Source of the DNA: Frankia alni ACN14a
GTDB lineage: Bacteria > Actinomycetota > Actinomycetes > Frankiales > Frankiaceae
Assembly: GCF_000058485.1 (NCBI RefSeq)
Contig: NC_008278.1
Span: 2,598,962-2,662,961 of the forward strand
Direction of reading: 5' to 3'
Length of the DNA: 64,000 bases
Positions within the stretch are counted from its first letter, which is position 1. Each line of letters starts with the position of its first letter. Below the pieces are notes generated by a model. The model did no database searches, had not been told where the DNA came from, and saw only the letters and a program-made list of their open reading frames with translations. Shown here piece after piece: positions 43,877 through 52,880 of the stretch. A program made the translations under genes and the position numbers.

Positions 43877-44716
43877 TCAGTGGCTGAGGAGAGGGGCGGA
43901 GTGGGGCGCGGGGATGGGGACGCAGGTCCGTACCTCGCGGCGGTCGTGGCCGGGGGGCAGGGTCACGCCGGTGACGTGGACGGGCACGCCGTAGAGGTCG
44001 CTGAGGCGCTCGCCGGTCACGACGTCGTCGGGATGCCCGTCGGCGATGACCAGGCCGTCGCGCATGAGCACCGCCCGGTTGGAGTACGTCAGGGCGTGCG
44101 AGGGCTGGTGGGTGGTCATGATCACGGCATGCCCCTCCCGGGCCAGCTCGGCGACGACATGCAGGGTGCGCACCTCGTTGCCGTAGTCCAGCGCGGCGGT
44201 CGGCTCGTCGAGGATGAGGATCGCCGCCTCCTGGACGAGTGCGCGGGCGAGCAGGACGAGCTGGCGCTCGCCGCCGGACAGCGCGGCGAACGAGCGGTCG
44301 GCCAGGCGCGCGATCCCGAGTCGGTCGAGCTGCGCCAGGGCACCGCGGCGGTCGGCGGCACCCGGCGCCTCCAGCAGGCCGAGGTGGGGCGTGCGCCCCA
44401 TGACGGCGATGTCGAGCGCGGTGAACGGGAACGGCGAGGAGGTGCTCTGCGGAACGTAGGCCACCCGCCGGGCGAGCTCCCGCGGCGCCAGGGTGTCGAT
44501 GTCCCGGCCGGTGATGCGCACCGAGCCGCTCTCGGGGCGCAGCAGGCCGAGAAGGCAGCGCAGCAGCGTGGTCTTGCCGGCACCGTTGGGGCCGAGCAGG
44601 CAGCAGACCTCGGTCGACCGCACACTCAGGGAGACGTCGGTGATGCGGTGGCCGCCGCGGCCGTAGCCGAAGGACAGCCCCGTGACCTCGACGTCTGCCG
44701 GGTCGCTCACAGCCAT
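43877..44716 (-). CDS. iron-siderophore/cobalamin-type ABC ATPase
   Basis: 279 aa FepC/BtuD-type ATPase. Walker A GPNGAGKTTLLRCLLGLL, Q-loop AYVPQSTSSPFPF, signature ALSGGERQLVLLARALVQ, Walker B ILILDEPTAALDYGN, H-loop TTHQPSHAL. It energises the FecCD permease encoded just upstream, with which it overlaps by 10 nt. The C-terminal end (VTLPPGHDRREVRTCVPIP) is longer than usual. It is the last gene of the importer operon. Confidence 0.93.
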   Translation of the reverse strand: MAVSDPADVEVTGLSFGYGRGGHRITDVSLSVRSTEVCCLLGPNGAGKTTLLRCLLGLLRPESGSVRITGRDIDTLAPRELARRVAYVPQSTSSPFPFTALDIAVMGRTPHLGLLEAPGAADRRGALAQLDRLGIARLADRSFAALSGGERQLVLLARALVQEAAILILDEPTAALDYGNEVRTLHVVAELAREGHAVIMTTHQPSHALTYSNRAVLMRDGLVIADGHPDDVVTGERLSDLYGVPVHVTGVTLPPGHDRREVRTCVPIPAPHSAPLLSH

Positions 44717-45912
44717 TGACGACCCGCCTTGGCGAGCAGGGCCACGAAGAACGGGGCGCCGATGAGCGCGGTGAGGATGCCCAGGGGAAGGTCGAGCGAG
44801 GAGGCGGTGCGGGCGACGTCGTCGACGGCGAGCAGGTAGCCGGCGCCGATGAGGGCGGTCACCGGCAGCAGCCGGTTGAACGACGGTCCGACGGTGAACC
44901 GCGCCAGGTGCGGGACGACGAGCCCGACCCAGCCGATGATGCCGGCGACGCTGACCGCGGTCGCCGTCATCAGCGTCGACGCGCCGATGGTCAGGGCCCA
45001 GATCCGCGTGCGGTTGACCCCCAGCGAGCGGGCCTCGTCGTCGCCGGTCGCAAGGACGGTGAGCTGCCAGCGCACCGCGTACAGCAGGGTGAGGCACACC
45101 GCGACGATGATCGCGGGCACGATGAGGCCGTGCATGCTGGCCCGGGCCAGGCTGCCGAACAGCCAGAAGGTGATCTCCGGCAGGGTCGTCTCCGGGTTGG
45201 CGAAGTACTGCACGCTGGAGATGAGCGCGTTGAACATGGCGCCGATGATGATGCCCCCGAGGACCAGGATGATCAGTGATCCCTTCCCGACCACCCGGGC
45301 GATGGTCAGCGACAGCACCGCGGCGAGCAACCCGCAGCCGAACGAGATGACCTGCAGCAGCGTCGTGTCCAGGCCGACGAGGATCGACACGGAGGCGCCG
45401 AAGCCGGCCCCCGCCGCCACCCCGAGGATCTCGGGGGAGACCAGCGGGTTGCGGAACATCGTCTGGTAGGCGGCACCGGAGGAGGCCAGCGCCGCCCCGA
45501 CGAGCAGCGCGGCGAGGATCCGGGGCATCCGGATGTCCATCACCACGGCCCGGTCCTGGCCGGCGACGGGGTTGCCGAGGCCGAACAGTTCGTGGGCGAG
45601 AACGCGCACGACGGTCGCCGGGCTCAGTGAGTACCGGCCCAACCCGAAGGAGATGATGATCAGGACGAGCAGGCCCACGGCGAGCAGGACGACCCGCAGG
45701 TGGTCGCCGAGCGTCGCGCGGACCCGAGCGGTCGCGGCCGCCCGGACACCGGGCCCGCCGCGGCCACGACCGGCCGGGCTGGCACCGCCGCCGGTGCTCG
45801 CGCCGCCACCGTCCTGCTCGCTGGTCACGACCGGGTCCGTGCCGACCGGGTCCGTGCCGACCGGGTCCGTGCCGACCGGGTCCGTGCCGACCGGGACTGC
45901 GGGACGGGTCAC
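44707..45912 (-). CDS. FecCD-type metal-chelate ABC permease
   Basis: 401 aa. An N-terminal cytoplasmic tail with four to five VGTDP repeats, then eight to ten TM segments of the FecCD/BtuC family. Signatures: RMPRILAALLVGAALASSGA followed by YQTMFRNPLVSPEILGVAAG, LILVLGGIIIGAMFNALISS, GVNRTRIWALT, and GWVGLVVPHLARFTVGPS with LPLGILTALIGAPFFVALL. It imports siderophores, heme, cobalamin or other metal complexes. The GTG start overlaps the flavoenzyme stop (GTGA), fixing the start and showing coupling. Confidence 0.92.
   Translation of the reverse strand: MTRPAVPVGTDPVGTDPVGTDPVGTDPVVTSEQDGGGASTGGGASPAGRGRGGPGVRAAATARVRATLGDHLRVVLLAVGLLVLIIISFGLGRYSLSPATVVRVLAHELFGLGNPVAGQDRAVVMDIRMPRILAALLVGAALASSGAAYQTMFRNPLVSPEILGVAAGAGFGASVSILVGLDTTLLQVISFGCGLLAAVLSLTIARVVGKGSLIILVLGGIIIGAMFNALISSVQYFANPETTLPEITFWLFGSLARASMHGLIVPAIIVAVCLTLLYAVRWQLTVLATGDDEARSLGVNRTRIWALTIGASTLMTATAVSVAGIIGWVGLVVPHLARFTVGPSFNRLLPVTALIGAGYLLAVDDVARTASSLDLPLGILTALIGAPFFVALLAKAGRQWL
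45829..45895 (-). repeat. four-plus 15-bp in-frame tandem repeats in the permease gene
   Basis: The unit gaccgggtccgtgcc repeats four times exactly plus a partial unit, encoding VGTDP repeats in the cytoplasmic N-terminal tail. Confidence 0.92.
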
Positions 45913-46925
45913 GAGGTGACCCTCCGGACTGCGGGCTGCGCCAGCATCGGGGCCACCTTCGCGGCGAACATCCGCACGGTGCTCTGCTGCAGAGCCAGCG
46001 ACGCGGTGCCGCTGAACGACGGGCGCAGGTTCACGTGCTGCACGCCGAGCTCGTCGCGAAGCTCGGCGAACCGGCGGGCGACCGTCGCGGGCCCGCCGAT
46101 GACGGCCGTCTCGTCGTGGAAGCGGAACGGGTCGAGGTCGGACGTCCCGACCGACTGGTGGCCGTGCTCGTCGCTGCCGAGCGCGGCCAGCCGCCGGGTC
46201 AACCGGACGACGATCGGGGTGGCGCGTTCCCGGGCGGCGGCATCCGACTCGGCGACGAGGCAGAACCGTTCCACCCGGACGTCGCCGGCCTTCCCGCCGT
46301 GCGAGGTGTAGAGCTCCAGGCAGGCGGTGAGGGAGGCGACGGTCTGCGTGGCGGACAGCAGCAGCCCGTAGCCGCGGCTGGCCGCCCAGACGATGGACTC
46401 GTCGGTGTGGGCGGCCACCTCGATCGGCGGGTGGGGATGCTGGGCGGGGGTCGGCTCCACCCGGAACTGCGCGCCGTCGGCCGCGCGGGTGCGGCCCCGC
46501 CAGTAGCCGACGAGTGTGTCGAGGGCGTCGGGCAGGTCGACCTGGGGCGGGCCGGCGCCCTGGTAGGCCCTGGTGTAGGGGGCGATCGGCCAGCCGACCC
46601 CGAGGGTGACCCGCCCGCCGGAGAGCCGGTCGAGCGTCGCGAGGTCGGCGGCCAGCCGGATCGGGTCGTGCAGGGTGAGGTGCAGGGCGGTGAAACCGAT
46701 CCGGATCCGGCTGGTCGACGCGGCGACGGCGGCGGCCAACGGGATCGGCGAGGAGCGGGCTCTCATCGTCCGGGAACCGACGGAACTGAGGTGGCCGTCG
46801 GTGAACCACAGGCTTTCGTAGCCGAGAGTCTCGGCGACGCGGGCCAGTTCCACCGTGGAGGTGGCACCAGCCCCGTCCAGATCGCCGCGCCCTCCGGGCA
46901 GGCCGAATCGCATGGAGATGGTCAT
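45909..46925 (-). CDS. luciferase-like flavin/F420-dependent monooxygenase
   Basis: 338 aa, TIM-barrel of the LLM class. ARVAETLGYESLWFTDGHLS, TSRIRIGFTALHLTLHDPIR, LDRLSGGRVTLGVGWP and HPPIEVAAHTDESIVWAASR are typical. The cofactor (FMN or F420) cannot be decided. It lies between the binding-protein and permease genes of a metal-chelate importer, so it may oxidise or release an imported ligand, or act in its synthesis. Start ATG 46925; GTG 46928 is directly before it. No strong ribosome site. Confidence 0.85.
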   Translation of the reverse strand: MTISMRFGLPGGRGDLDGAGATSTVELARVAETLGYESLWFTDGHLSSVGSRTMRARSSPIPLAAAVAASTSRIRIGFTALHLTLHDPIRLAADLATLDRLSGGRVTLGVGWPIAPYTRAYQGAGPPQVDLPDALDTLVGYWRGRTRAADGAQFRVEPTPAQHPHPPIEVAAHTDESIVWAASRGYGLLLSATQTVASLTACLELYTSHGGKAGDVRVERFCLVAESDAAARERATPIVVRLTRRLAALGSDEHGHQSVGTSDLDPFRFHDETAVIGGPATVARRFAELRDELGVQHVNLRPSFSGTASLALQQSTVRMFAAKVAPMLAQPAVRRVTS

Positions 46926-47007
46926 CACTGCGCCGGCGGGCGCGGTCCTTTCAGGTCCAGGAGTGGTGCCGTGGCGACGAGCTGTGCCGTGGCCGAGATC
47001 GGCGCGA

Positions 47008-48273
47008 CTACTTGCTGCCGACCTGGAGGATCTGATCGAGATCCGCCTCGGTGGTGTGGTAGTTGAAGAACTTCTGGTAGAAGCTGCGGGTCTCGGAGCG
47101 GATGTCGACGTCGGTGAACAGATCGGGGTGCAGCACCTTCGCCGCCCACTGGATCTGCAGGGCCTCCTCCGGACCGAACCGGTCCCACGGGTAGAGACCC
47201 TGCGGGTTGAGGTAGACCCGATTGGCCTTGACCGCCTTCAGGTCGGCCCAGCCCGGTGACTTCGCCAGGTTGTCGACGACGGACTGGGCGGAGTTGGCCG
47301 CCAGTCCCTGGTCACCACCCGGTGTCTCGATGATCAGCACATCCGGGTTCCACTGCAGGAGCTGCTCCATCGACACCGTGACGTGCGTGCCCTTCACTCC
47401 GCTCGCGGAGTCGGTACCGCCGGCGATCTTGATCCAGCCGTCGATGAGGGACTTCCCGCCGTCGACGACCACGGGCGGGTAGCTGGCGATGTGCACCACG
47501 CTCGGCTTGTCCGTCTCCGGCAGCTTCGCCAGCCGGGACTGCACCATGGCCAGCTTCGCGTTCACGTAGTCGGCGTATTCCTTGGCCTTGGTGACGGCCG
47601 TTCCGCCGTACACCCTGCCGGCGAGCTGAATGGACGGGGCGAGCTGCGGGAAGGTGTCGAATGCCATGTTGACCGCCGGCAGTCCGGCCTGGGTGAACGG
47701 CGTCATGGTGTCGCCGCCGCTGATCGTGGAGACGACGTCCGGCTTGAGCTTGAGAAGCTCCTCCATGTTCACCTTGCCGCCGTTCCGGAAGAGCTCCGGA
47801 AGGTCGTTGACCCCCGGGAACACCTTTCGCAGGAACGGGATCGTCTTGACATTCTGCGGGATGGCCACCAGCTTGTCGCCGGCGCCGAGCATGATGTCGG
47901 TGACGGTATGGGCGGGGAACTGCTCGGCGATCCGGTCGACCTTCAGCGGGATGGTCGTCTTCTCTCCGGACACGCTGGTCACCACCTGGGTGGTGGGCGC
48001 GGGCGGGCTGGCGTCCGAGGAGGAGCTGCCGCAGCCGGCGGCCAGCGCCGCCACCGTGGCCGCCACTCCCAGGGCCAGCACCTGCCGGGACGCGACCGGC
48101 CAGGCCGCGACCGGCCGGAACAGGGCGCGGGTCGCCGATCCCGGCGTGCCGGTGCGACCGCTGCCGGGGTGAGGCTCGTTGGACGGGAGATGAGGCGAGC
48201 CGTGGGGACCGCCGCGATGGGTCGGCAAACCCGTCATGATGCGTCGCGAAAACACTGCCGAGCGTGATGCCAC
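47008..48273 (-). CDS. metal-chelate ABC transporter binding lipoprotein
   Basis: 421 aa FecB/TroA-like binding protein. The lipobox is in VLALGVAATVAALAAGC followed by a Ser-rich linker. Domain: DRIAEQFPAHTVTDIMLGAG, KLVAIPQNV, LKPDVVSTISGGDTM, AKEYADYVNAKLAMVQSRL (helix linking lobes), and WNPDVLIIETPGGDQG. Ligand: probably a metal complex. The start is uncertain: GTG 48273 has GGGGGAAG upstream but gives a long n-region, and ATG 48237 is the alternative. It heads the four-gene importer operon; the gap to the flavoenzyme gene is 82 bp. Confidence 0.88.
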   Translation of the reverse strand: MASRSAVFSRRIMTGLPTHRGGPHGSPHLPSNEPHPGSGRTGTPGSATRALFRPVAAWPVASRQVLALGVAATVAALAAGCGSSSSDASPPAPTTQVVTSVSGEKTTIPLKVDRIAEQFPAHTVTDIMLGAGDKLVAIPQNVKTIPFLRKVFPGVNDLPELFRNGGKVNMEELLKLKPDVVSTISGGDTMTPFTQAGLPAVNMAFDTFPQLAPSIQLAGRVYGGTAVTKAKEYADYVNAKLAMVQSRLAKLPETDKPSVVHIASYPPVVVDGGKSLIDGWIKIAGGTDSASGVKGTHVTVSMEQLLQWNPDVLIIETPGGDQGLAANSAQSVVDNLAKSPGWADLKAVKANRVYLNPQGLYPWDRFGPEEALQIQWAAKVLHPDLFTDVDIRSETRSFYQKFFNYHTTEADLDQILQVGSK

Positions 48274-48978
48274 GTTCTTCCCCCGCCGGGCGAATAGGTT
48301 TCTGGAAACGAAACGTAATTACCTGCACACGGACGGTGTGTGCAACGATGCCAACCACGAACGAGCGGGCGATGCTTCGGCGCACCAGGACTCCGCGGAA
48401 GCGGCTGGAATGCACCATAGCCCCCGCATGTGCGCCTGTCACGCAGACAGGAACCCTGATCTGCGGAACTAGCCGGACTGCTGCCGAGCAGAAGCGGGGC
48501 TCGGGTAGCTGCGGTGCTGGTCCGGGGCGGTCCCGGCAGATGAGGGTGGCAGGCCGGATCGCGCCAAAAATTTTCCAGATTCGGATCCATAGGAAGATGA
48601 ACTGCGGTCATCTGTCACCTGGACCGAAGATCTCACGGTATGTGGCCGACCTGTCGCCGCTGTCCTGGTGTGACGGTCGCGTGACGCGTAACAAATTCGT
48701 TTTTTACGAGTGCGCTGAACGTAACGTGCACAGCGGGATAGTCCGGGATGTGTTCGATCCCGTTCTCGTCCGGCCAGGACAAGATGGTCGCCGTTGACGA
48801 TGCCTCGGGTCCGCCGCGCGCACGGGCCGGACGGGACGTCACGTCCGCATCTGCGGCCCGCGTCCGCATCTGCGGCCCCCGTCCGCGCCTTCGGCCCGCG
48901 TCCGCGGCCCGCGCCCACGGCCGACCTTCGCCAACCTGGCGGTCCCGCCCGGCGGGTGCCTCCACCGCCGGGCGCGGG
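48274..48978. promoter_or_regulatory. 705-bp region upstream of the importer operon
   Basis: No supported gene. Just before the importer start lies a 12-bp inverted repeat GTTTCtgGAAAC (48298-48309) followed by gaaac, a possible operator; it is not a clear IdeR, Zur or NikR site. Around 48840-48925, gtccgcatctgcggcccgc-type 15-19-bp repeats occur. The 48560-48730 part is AT-richer than its surroundings. Confidence 0.45.
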
Positions 48979-49914
48979 TCAGCCGGCGGTGGCCTGGATG
49001 CCCCAGGTGCCGCCGACGGTCTCGGCGGGCTCGAGGACGCGCAGACCGTCCCCGCTGTTGAACGCGTTCGCCGGGCAGGTCAGCGGTTCGACGGCGATGC
49101 TGCGCCGACGCTCCTGCGGGCTCAGCGTGTCTCCCGTGAAGACCTGCACGTAGGGCCAGGTCTCGTCCATCCACACCGTCACCGAGCCGCCGCCGGGTGC
49201 GCCGAGCCGCACGCGCGCCCGCCCGTCCGGATCGCGGGCGAGGCCCGTGTAGCAGGTGTCCAGGGCGAGGGAGCCGACCGCGTGGGGGCGGCGGAAGTCG
49301 ACGGGTGCGCCGGCGACCTCGCGCGCGCCGACCGGGATCGAGCGGTCGTCGGTCTCCAGCCACGTCGTCGCCGGGACGGTGAGTTCGACGTCGTCGGCCC
49401 GCACCGTGGCGCCGTCCGCCCCGACCGTCATCAGGTAGGGATGGGCGCCCATCCCGACGGGCGCCGGCTGGCCGCCCAGGTTGGTGGCGGTCATCGTGAC
49501 GGCCAGGCCGTCGTCACCGAGGCGGTACTCCGCGGTGAAGCTCACGGTGAAGGGGTAGCCGCTCTGGGCGCGCAGGATGAACGAGGCGCGGGCGGCGGCC
49601 GGGCCGAGGCGGTCGAGCTGCCAGGCCGACCAGCGGGTCAGCCCGTGGCTGGCGTTGCCGAGCGGCACCTCGTTCACCGGGAGCTGGTGGTCGGTGCCAC
49701 GGAACGTGTAGCGGCCGTTCGCGATCCGGTTGGGCCAGGGGAGCAGCAACTGCCCGCGCCCGCGGCTGGCCATCGCGTCGGCGCCGTAGCCGTCGAGGAC
49801 GGGCACGCCGCCGATCCGGTACTCGCGCAGCCCGCCGCCGACCTCGGTGATGGTCACGCTGCTCTCGCCGTGCACGAGCTCCACCTGCCGCCCGGACGGC
49901 GCCAACGCCTCCAC
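48979..49914 (-). CDS. aldose 1-epimerase-family protein
   Basis: 311 aa galactose-mutarotase fold. GGGLREYRIGGVPVLDG, LLPWPNRIANGRYTF, NASHGLTRWSAW (catalytic His), PVGMGAHPYLM (second His), LALDTCYTGL and CPANAFNSGDGLRVL (catalytic Glu in IAVEPLTCPANA) match the family. It interconverts alpha and beta sugars. The GTG at 49914 is used because GAGGAGG lies about 6 bases upstream; the frame remains open for some 20 codons above. It diverges from a nitroreductase gene across a 30-bp palindrome. Confidence 0.88.
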   Translation of the reverse strand: MEALAPSGRQVELVHGESSVTITEVGGGLREYRIGGVPVLDGYGADAMASRGRGQLLLPWPNRIANGRYTFRGTDHQLPVNEVPLGNASHGLTRWSAWQLDRLGPAAARASFILRAQSGYPFTVSFTAEYRLGDDGLAVTMTATNLGGQPAPVGMGAHPYLMTVGADGATVRADDVELTVPATTWLETDDRSIPVGAREVAGAPVDFRRPHAVGSLALDTCYTGLARDPDGRARVRLGAPGGGSVTVWMDETWPYVQVFTGDTLSPQERRRSIAVEPLTCPANAFNSGDGLRVLEPAETVGGTWGIQATAG

Positions 49915-50056
49915 CACGTCCTCCTCATGCCCGCGCACCGCCGACACCGACCGGTCGGCGGCAGGGAGCGTCCTTACACATCCAACCAAGGATGAGCGCC
50001 GTCGGCCCGCCGGCACGGCACCCACGGGTGCCCCGGGACGTCGGGTGCGGTGCGTT

Positions 50057-50086
50057 GTGCACGGTCTGTGGGCTCAGACCGTGCAC
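50057..50086. promoter_or_regulatory. 30-bp perfect palindrome, putative operator
   Basis: Arms GTGCACGGTCTG / CAGACCGTGCAC with a 6-base spacer, perfect over 12 bp and extendable to 16 bp with one mismatch. It lies 46 bp before the nitroreductase start and 143 bp before the epimerase start, so it can control both divergent genes. No regulator gene is adjacent. Confidence 0.65.
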
Positions 50087-50132
50087 GACGTGCCGCAACC
50101 CGCCGCACCCCTGGTCCACTAGGGTCGACGGC

Positions 50133-50648
50133 GTGGAGACCTGGGATGCGATCCGTGCTCGTCGCAACGTCCGCAGCTACCAGGACCGGCCGGTGCCGGC
50201 CGAGGACCTGGAGCGGATCCTGGAGGCCGGCTGGCGGTCGCCGTCGGCGTCGAACCGCCAGCGGTGGGACTTCGTGCTCGTCACCGATCGGGCGGTGCTC
50301 GGCGAGCTGGCGACGATCTGGCGCGGCGCCGGTCACATCGCGAGTTCGGCGGCGACGATCGTGCTGGTGCTTCCCGAGCCGGAGTCGGACCGCTACCGGC
50401 TCATGGACGAGTACGACCTCGGCCAGGCGACCATGTTGATGCTGCTCACCGCGACGGATCTCGGCATCGGTGGCGGGCACTCGGCCGTCGGTGACCAGGA
50501 GGCCGCCCGCCGGATTCTCGGCGTGCCCGCCACCCACCGGGTGGCCTACATGATCGGTCTGGGCTACCCCGACGACGGGCCGCTGCGGCCGGTGGAACGC
50601 CTCGACCGTCGGCCCTACGACGAGGTCGTCCACCGCGGACGGTGGTAG
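50133..50648 (+). CDS. nitroreductase-family protein 1
   Basis: 171 aa FMN-dependent nitroreductase fold. AIRARRNVRSYQDRPVPAEDLERIL, GWRSPSASNRQRWDFVLV (FMN-binding), DLGQATMLMLLTATDLGIGG and YMIGLGYPDDGP are typical. NAD(P)H-dependent reduction of nitro or quinone compounds is expected; the physiological substrate is unknown. The GTG start has only a weak GGGTCGACGGC upstream. A 30-bp palindrome sits in its promoter region. Confidence 0.87.
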   Translation: METWDAIRARRNVRSYQDRPVPAEDLERILEAGWRSPSASNRQRWDFVLVTDRAVLGELATIWRGAGHIASSAATIVLVLPEPESDRYRLMDEYDLGQATMLMLLTATDLGIGGGHSAVGDQEAARRILGVPATHRVAYMIGLGYPDDGPLRPVERLDRRPYDEVVHRGRW

Positions 50649-50763
50649 TCCACCGCCGTCGGAGGTGGCCGTGCCGGCCGCTCCCGCTCGGTCGGTTGCT
50701 CCCCTGCGTTCGGGTGTTCCCCTGAGTTCGGGTGTTCCCGTCCGGTCAGGTACTCCCGTGCGG

Positions 50764-52005
50764 TCAGTGGCGGCCGGTGGCGAGTCGGGCGGCGATCGTC
50801 GGGAACAGGGCGAGTGCGTTGTCGCGGGCGATGGCGCGGCGGGTCGCCGGGTTCAGCGCCGGGTCGGCGAGGAACGCGTTGCGGCCCGCGAACACGGTGT
50901 CGGCGGGCACGGCGTTGTAGTCAGAGCCGTACAAAATCCGGCCGGCTCCGATGGCGGCCAGCAGGGACGGCGTGCTGTACGGGGACATGGGCCCGGCGGT
51001 GTCGACGAAGAAGCGGCGCAACGTCCGGTCGACGGTGGCGAGGTCGGTGCCGTAGCCGAGGCTGCGGCCAAGGGCGAGCCGGGCCGCCTGGTACGGAAAA
51101 TAGCCACCACCGTGGGCGAGGATCCACCGTATCCGCGGATACCGGTTCAGCACCCCGTTGACGACGAGCTGGACGGCGGCGCGGGTCGTGTCGGCCAGGA
51201 AGTCGGCGACGAACGCCGGAACGGCGATGCCGGTCACTCCGGGCAGGGCGAACGGATGCACCAGGGCCACGGCGCCGCGCGCGTTCAGCTCGGCCATCAC
51301 CGGCTCCAGCGTGGGATCCCCGAGATAGGTCAGGCCGTCGTGGGCCATGAGCAGGACACCGTCGGCGTGCAGGTCGTCGTAGGCGTGGCGGATCTCCGCG
51401 ACGGCGATCTGCGGGGTGGCCCGGGGAACGTACGCGAGCAGACCGAACCGGGTGGGGTGGCCGCGCACGACGCCCGCGATCGTGTCGTTGGCGAGCCGGG
51501 CGAGCTGCGCGGCGAGCGCGGGCGTCGGCGTGAACTCGCTCGGGATCGCCGCGGACAGCACGGCCGTCGCGATGCCGGCGCGGTCCATCGTGTCGAGCGC
51601 GGCCGGCAGGGACCAGTGCGCGAACGGCGGTCCGCCCACTGGCGGTAGCTGGCCGTGTTCGACCAGCCAGGAGCGCACCTCGGCCGGCATCGCGTGATGG
51701 TGCACGTCGATCCGCCCGGTGGCCCCACTGGTGGCGTGGTCGGCCGTGCCGGCCTCGGTCGTTCCGGGCCCGGTTGTTCGCGTGTCGGTCGTTCCCGTGC
51801 TGGTCGTTCCGGTGCTGGTCGTCGCCGCCGCGACCGGGGCCGCCGCCGCGGCGCCGGCTCCGGCGACGACCGCGGTGCCGGCCCCGGCGACGACAGCAGC
51901 GAGGCCGACGGCGGCACGCCGGCTCGGCCCGCGACGCGAGCCCGGGCTCGGGCCCGGGCCGTCGTCTGCCTGGCTTCCGCCCCGTCCCCCGATTGCACTG
52001 GACAT
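50764..52005 (-). CDS. Tat-exported amidohydrolase (ACMSD-like family)
   Basis: 413 aa. The Tat signal RRGPSRRAAVGLAAVVAGAG is followed by a Thr/Gly repeat linker (TSTGTTSTGTTDTRTT). The amidohydrolase_2 domain starts RIDVHHHAMP (HxH metal ligands), with VALVHPFALPG, IRWILAHGGGYFPYQAARL (His ligand) and ILYGSDYNAVP (Asp ligand). Family members decarboxylate or hydrolyse aromatic or lactone acids. Expected in the periplasm-like space or secreted. GGAGCGGAG precedes the ATG. Confidence 0.88.
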   Translation of the reverse strand: MSSAIGGRGGSQADDGPGPSPGSRRGPSRRAAVGLAAVVAGAGTAVVAGAGAAAAAPVAAATTSTGTTSTGTTDTRTTGPGTTEAGTADHATSGATGRIDVHHHAMPAEVRSWLVEHGQLPPVGGPPFAHWSLPAALDTMDRAGIATAVLSAAIPSEFTPTPALAAQLARLANDTIAGVVRGHPTRFGLLAYVPRATPQIAVAEIRHAYDDLHADGVLLMAHDGLTYLGDPTLEPVMAELNARGAVALVHPFALPGVTGIAVPAFVADFLADTTRAAVQLVVNGVLNRYPRIRWILAHGGGYFPYQAARLALGRSLGYGTDLATVDRTLRRFFVDTAGPMSPYSTPSLLAAIGAGRILYGSDYNAVPADTVFAGRNAFLADPALNPATRRAIARDNALALFPTIAARLATGRH

Positions 52006-52496
52006 TTCCGCTCCGCTCCGTGTGATTCCGCCCGCTCTGCGGGCATTACGGCGCGCTCGCCGCCGGCGGCCTGACGGCGTTCGTCGAAAGCCGTCGAAAT
52101 ACCGATTCCTCGATCGGCGGAGATCTGCGCGTCGACGTTTCCCGGACCCGAACCCTCCTGGTCGGCGCGCGTGCCGAGGTAGGGAACGGGCTGTCGGGAT
52201 TCGACAGGAATCACATTAGATCTGGCGGCGGATGGGGGCGAAAAATGTCGCCTACGGTACGCGTGGTCGGCCTTTGGCGGCCATCTCGGTGCTTACCGCT
52301 ACGGATTTGGTCGCATCCGAGCCGTTCGCCCACATTGTGATGGTTGAGAGGTGTGACGGCACGACGCCGCCGGACAGCCCGGCCGCCGACGCGCTGGCCC
52401 TGCCCGCCGGGCCGCGTGGCTCGGGCGGAGGCGGGGACGGCGCCGGCTGGCCGACCCGTCTGACGATTCCGTGCGCGTGGACCACGGCCCGACCGG
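52006..52496. other. 491-bp gap without a supported gene
   Basis: Open frames here are Arg/Pro-rich and lack ribosome sites. It contains the likely promoter of the amidohydrolase gene in its first 200 bp; no clear operator seen. Confidence 0.4.
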
Positions 52497-52739
52497 TCAC
52501 TCGACGCGGGACACGTCCGGGACCGTGGGACAGGGCTGCTGCACTCTGGTCGGTTCGCTGCTCGACGTGCGGCCCCTGCTCGACGCCCCGAGCAACGACC
52601 GGAACTCCAGCAGGTCGTCGATCAGTTTGGCCGTGGTCGTGTCGCGAGAAAGCCGCCGCAGTTCGTTCAGCATCGCGTCAGTTTCCTCGACGGTGGGAAA
52701 CTCATCGATCGAGGCGACCATCGTGACAATATCGGTCAT
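52497..52739 (-). CDS. small helical hypothetical protein, 80 aa
   Basis: A long amphipathic helix region (IDEFPTVEETDAMLNELRRL, then TTTAKLIDDLLEFRSLLG) suggests a coiled-coil or partner-binding protein. AAGGTGG lies 8 bases upstream of the ATG. Lower GC than its neighbours at the 5' end. No family is recognised. Confidence 0.55.
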   Translation of the reverse strand: MTDIVTMVASIDEFPTVEETDAMLNELRRLSRDTTTAKLIDDLLEFRSLLGASSRGRTSSSEPTRVQQPCPTVPDVSRVE

Positions 52740-52880
52740 AATACCCGCCACCTTTGTGATCCGCCAATGAGATCAGCCCCGGCACGTCGTTGGGCGGGAC
52801 GCGACAAAGTAGGATCATACCCCGGTGTGGCGGGGTTCACTCCTCGTCAGGGCCGCCGATGCCGGCCACGACCGTGAACC

